Below are positions 60,404 to 64,000 of a DNA stretch of 64,000 nucleotides, in pieces. This DNA comes from Verpa conica. Lineage: Eukaryota; Ascomycota; Pezizomycetes; Pezizales; Morchellaceae. The position numbers and the translations under genes are program-made. The notes beneath the pieces were generated by a model that was not told the origin of the DNA, did no database searches, and saw only the letters and a program-made list of their open reading frames with translations. Every line of letters begins with the position of its first letter. Position 1 is the first letter of the stretch. The DNA is taken from assembly GCA_033030425.1 (NCBI GenBank), contig JAUFSD010000019.1:372001-436000 (forward strand). Reading direction: 5' to 3'.

Positions 60404-60838
60404 ACCATTGGGGGGGGGGGTGTTGCGGATTCTTCTACTATTTTTTACTATTGAAACTTGCGTTATAGCAGGTTTGGGCCATTGACACTATTCTTTTCTT
60501 AATTCCTTTTCTTCAGGGATAAAGGTTTATTCCTGTCTTATAGTACTTTTTATTTACATTCATGGGATTGTGCCTCTTACTACGGTATTCATCTAGGGGT
60601 TGTGTCTTTTTCTTTAAATAGGGCGTTTAAAAAATATGGTTTTGTTATTTTGTGGTATAAATGGGTTATGTAGATTTTAGATAGCCACCTTTTATAGTCT
60701 AATTGTTTTTTATATGCGCCTATTACGGGAATGAGAAAACCTTTACCGTACCACTACCTAAAACTTCCTCTAGTAAACCTTGATACAGTCAGGAATAATT
60801 TCCTAGCCATTAATGATCAAATATTTTCCCGTCCTCTA
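60404..60838. other. Shared 3' region of convergent genes
   Basis: 435 bases between the stop codons of the apyrase and Hikeshi genes. Starts with a run of about ten G (60411 onward), then is T-rich. No coding sequence is seen. Confidence 0.6.
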
Positions 60839-61540
60839 CTAATCATCCCTCTCTAGAAACGTAGGGTCACGCTCAATTTTCTTCTCAAACTTCACCCACC
60901 AATCCTGAAAACTCTTAAGCGGAACTACATCCCCACCTGCACCCCCAACAGCAAAGCCCGATAGAAAGTTAAACGCATTTTTAATAATCTTCCTCGCGAG
61001 CACCGTTGTTATTGGCTGCCCAAAATGTTTCGTCATTACCCCTGGACCCTCTGCTATTGCAAGCGTTGCAAGTTGCGCTTGTACAGACTCCAGAGGCTCT
61101 ACTGAGATTCCGAGAATCACCTCACCTTCATCCCCTCCACCCATTACACCCTCAGTGCTGTCCATCATATCATTATCCCCACTACTTTCACCTTGGGCCG
61201 CTGCATTAGATTTGAGTCTAAAGATCGCACTCGGCTTCTGTAGTGATATAGCCCCTAGTAGCTGAAATGGTCGGTTTGGAAACTGAACATGAACTGTTGC
61301 GCCGTGGGTGGGGGGTAGGAGGTTCACAGCATCTGGTAGGAGGAAGACGACAAGGTGATTTATTGTTGATGGGGAGGGTAAATGAAAGACGAATTGGGTT
61401 TCTGAGACGGCCTGGATGTTGGTTTGGACTATGTATGAGTAGAAGGGGAGGAGGAGGGTGTTAGTTCAGCGAGAATGAGGCGAGAGGGAGATTGAAAGGA
61501 GAGTTTTACCAGCACGACCGGCGCAAATGGCCCCGAACAT
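60839..61540 (-). CDS. Hikeshi/Opi10 family protein
   Basis: Family members import Hsp70 into the nucleus under heat stress in animals; in yeast the homologue is Opi10. Two exons: 61540-61510 (31 nt, MFGAICAGRA) and 61428-60839, 206 residues, the family's usual size. Conserved features: FGAICAGR start, TQFVFHLPSPSTINHLVVFLL, VHVQFPNRPFQLLGAI, SAIFRLK, a Gly/Asp-rich loop, ILGISVEPLESVQAQLA, and C-terminal NAFNFLSGFA and VPLKSFQDWWVKFEKK. The acceptor CATACATAG and frame join are clear. Confidence 0.95.
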
Positions 61541-63197
61541 AGTGTAAATGTTATTGTGGTGATGTGATGACGTTGGTGATGTTGGTGGGGTGACTTGAAA
61601 TTTGGTGGGGTTGATGCTATGAGTTTCTGGTGGGTGATTGGCTAAATACAAACCGAGCACCTGAGAATCTACATTTCAGAGTATATAGATTCTCCTTACC
61701 TCCATTTTAGGCGTTTCCGAGTTAAGTTGACTCTAAGCGCGAATTCCTTATTAACCATATCCTCTACGATCGTAGGCCTTGCTGTATAGCAGAGACCCAG
61801 AATGCAGGGAGCGCTAAGAAAGGCTTAGTAAGAACCAGACTACATAGCATGTAGTATATAGACATCACTGAGGTCTACACAGAAGCCACCTTAGGTGGTA
61901 TAGGCAACCATACTACAGAAATGTTTGCAATTGAGATTTTGATCCCCCCTCTCATATATGTTTTTTATAAAAGCTCTTTGGGGTAGTTGACCTTGGAGGA
62001 GTCGTTCCCCTTCTAGAGTTTAGTAGATACACATACCTCCTATATGGATTTCACTCACTTGTTGTCACTCGGGTCTTGGCAACACCCGGGTATACAATGG
62101 TGTTCCCGCATGCATGCACGGAGTATGTCGCTTATGGCTCTTGCCTACAAAAGGTTTTACCGGCTTTTGTTAGAGTCAATATAGTGAGTTCATGTAAATA
62201 CTCTTAGGTGCCATTACGTAGATAAACGCTCTTGTATACAGGAGCCATTAGGCTCGTGAATACCTTAATTCTACTTCTACATGCTCTACACTCCAGAGAA
62301 GAGTGTTGTACTATTAGGTCTTTCTTCCTCCGAAAGAATCATTCAAACAATATTAGAAGTATTATTATCACGGTGTATGCTAATAAAATCTATCTTTAAG
62401 CATAAACTAGGAATATTTCTCACAATCCCCTTCCTCTACTCATATTATTAGAATCTATCAAGACTATAAAGTATCTGATAAGGTTTAGTACGGGCCATAG
62501 AAGGTCAATAGTTTCAAATACTGGTAACCTGTAGGTAGCGATAAAGATTACCCGTCAGGTAGGCAAATCAACGAGCCGCTTAATAGTATGAGCATTTTAC
62601 CTCCACCCTCTGAGCACACGTGGTAAGGACTATATATATATAACAGATATATAGTTATCTCTATTATATAAGCATTATCGAGCGCAAAAAGGAGAACAAC
62701 GCCAATGGGGTGGTTCAACTCCGATATTGGATAACATCCCACGGATATTTTAGAAGCGACAGATAGACTAATAAAATTTGAAAGCTATCTTCTAGCCTGT
62801 GAGGTACCTAGTGAGACTAAACAAATAAAAGATAAAACTTCATGCCATTTTAAGGGGTGTTTTATAGTTTGAAAGAAAATTTTCATTTTGATGTCTATAG
62901 ACTAAATCTAGAAAGCAGCCATTTCTTCAGATTGGGTCTGTAGGTGTTCAGACCGGTCTAGGGATTTCCAGAATATCCACGGAATTTCATCTATTGATCA
63001 CCCTTTCAGAAGACCCTGAAAGAACCAGAAATTATCCTAGAATTAGGTTATACTTTTATCTCACTTTACTATAGCATTTATCCGATATTAAGATATATAA
63101 GTTTATATATTTAATGTAGGCTCTTCTTTGGAATAAGGTCCTAATACCTGGATTTACTCTAGGGCATCTCATTAATATAATGTCTACCCACATATTC

Positions 63198-63565
63198 TAT
63201 GGAAGCGTAAATCGGTCAAAAGTATTTTTCCTACCGGTGGTAAATTAAAGTATAAAAATACTAGATTTCAGCACCTTGTACTTAAGTCAAACACTCCTAA
63301 CTAGCACTAGTTAATTTAATTAGGTAGCAAAGTCACTAAGCCACTAGAGAGGTAAGCAAATATCACTAATGTCTAAGCACCTGTCTCAATAATTTAGTTT
63401 TGACTCAAGTACAGGGTGCTGAATTCGATGAAAATAGCATGCACAAGCGCTGGAATCTAGCGTTTTTGTACTTTAATTTACCACCAGTAGGCTTTAAGTT
63501 ACTGCCGGTGGGCTTTAAATTACTGCTGGTGGTAAACGAACTTTTGACTGATTTACGCTTCCATA
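63198..63565. mobile_element. 368-bp palindromic inverted-repeat element
   Basis: The left end TATGGAAGCGTAAATCGGTC pairs with the right end GACTGATTTACGCTTCCATA. Further blocks (GGTGGTAAATTAAAG, the CAGCACC.TGTACTT region) are also mirrored, so most of the element folds on itself. CATATTC flanks both sides (63191-63197 and 63566-63572), a 7-bp duplication (8 bp if the shared A is counted). No coding capacity. A partial relative lies at 49125-49297. Confidence 0.75.
63472..63535. repeat. Three tandem copies of a 20-21-bp unit in the right arm
   Basis: Three consecutive diverged units beginning CTTTAA (CTTTAATTTACCACCAGTAG, CTTTAAGTTACTGCCGGTGG, CTTTAAATTACTGCTGGTGG). The left arm shows only one unit, so the expansion happened in one arm after the element formed. 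Confidence 0.7.
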
Positions 63566-64000
63566 CATATTCAATCTTGTCATACTTATACAAGTAGATG
63601 TTTACTTTACTAAGAAGATTTTAAATCAGAGTGTACTTATGTCTTCGCTTAGAGGAACCAATGATGCTGAGACATGTTAATTTCTAATAAGGATTTTAGA
63701 AGAGTTATGGTCGATGTGTTTTTGTCTATTTATATAACTAAATCAAGATTACCAGGAAATCTCGGTTTAGTGGCTCTTTGGATTCCTATTTGACTACTTG
63801 TAAATTTGAAAGCAATAAACTATCAATTTATGGCTCTTGGCTATTTTTAATTTAGAAGATTACGAGTAATCGAAGAGGTCCGGGAGGATATCGACGCACG
63901 GTAGTATCCCAGATATGCTTGTTTACTCTGTTGATTCTATCTCAGAATAATCTAGGAGAAAGGACAAACACGTGAATGTTCCCTCTTGTGAGGCTATAAT

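Larger units (their letters stand above)
61541..64000. other. AT-rich terminal region with one palindromic element
   Basis: The first part is the Hikeshi promoter. The rest has no supported gene and includes TATATA runs near 62630 and the inverted-repeat element at 63198-63565. Confidence 0.5.

Overview
The window is nuclear DNA from a filamentous ascomycete. The evidence is short spliceosomal introns (about 45-100 bp, mostly GT-AG), Zn2Cys6 regulators, an XlnR orthologue, a Bqt4-type protein and a fungal SNF2/PHD protein. Low gene density, with intron-containing genes separated by AT-rich, transposon-scarred tracts of several kb, suggests a TE-rich genome of the truffle (Tuber, Pezizomycetes) kind. 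That lineage is an inference, not something the sequence proves. I found no tRNA, rRNA or CRISPR array.

Layout. 0-4.1 kb is a long gene-free leader to xlnR (4103-7082, +), the xylanase/cellulase activator. 7-17.5 kb is almost empty apart from one small ORF (13849). At 17.6-24 kb a 1457-residue Zn2Cys6-SNF2-PHD protein (minus) is divergent from a GILT-type thiol reductase (plus). 24-29 kb is gene-poor. A hexokinase-family kinase lies at 29253-30773. After another poor tract come an aldehyde dehydrogenase (35404-37207, minus), an acidic protein of unknown function (38749-40384, minus) and a YMR226C/YdfG-like short-chain dehydrogenase (41652-42691, plus). 42.7-50.2 kb is a transposon graveyard with several inverted-repeat elements and a pseudogene. 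50.2-61.5 kb is the densest part: Bqt4-like nuclear-envelope protein (minus), Rho GDP-dissociation inhibitor (plus), GH15 glucoamylase (plus), Ynd1-like apyrase (plus) and Hikeshi/Opi10 (minus). The last 2.4 kb holds a palindromic element.

The genes are unlinked housekeeping and metabolic functions. I see no biosynthetic or defence cluster. XlnR and the glucoamylase both concern polysaccharide use but are 49 kb apart. Exon structures were worked out by hand from reading frame, splice signals and remembered family conservation, so individual boundaries need transcript support.

The less expected observations are: a Zn2Cys6 motif joined by an intron to an ISWI-like ATPase; a probable GC-AG intron next to a 24-nt microexon in the aldehyde dehydrogenase gene; and several non-autonomous inverted-repeat elements with visible target-site duplications, including two neighbours with TGTTCTGG...CCAGAACA ends and 4-bp duplications.
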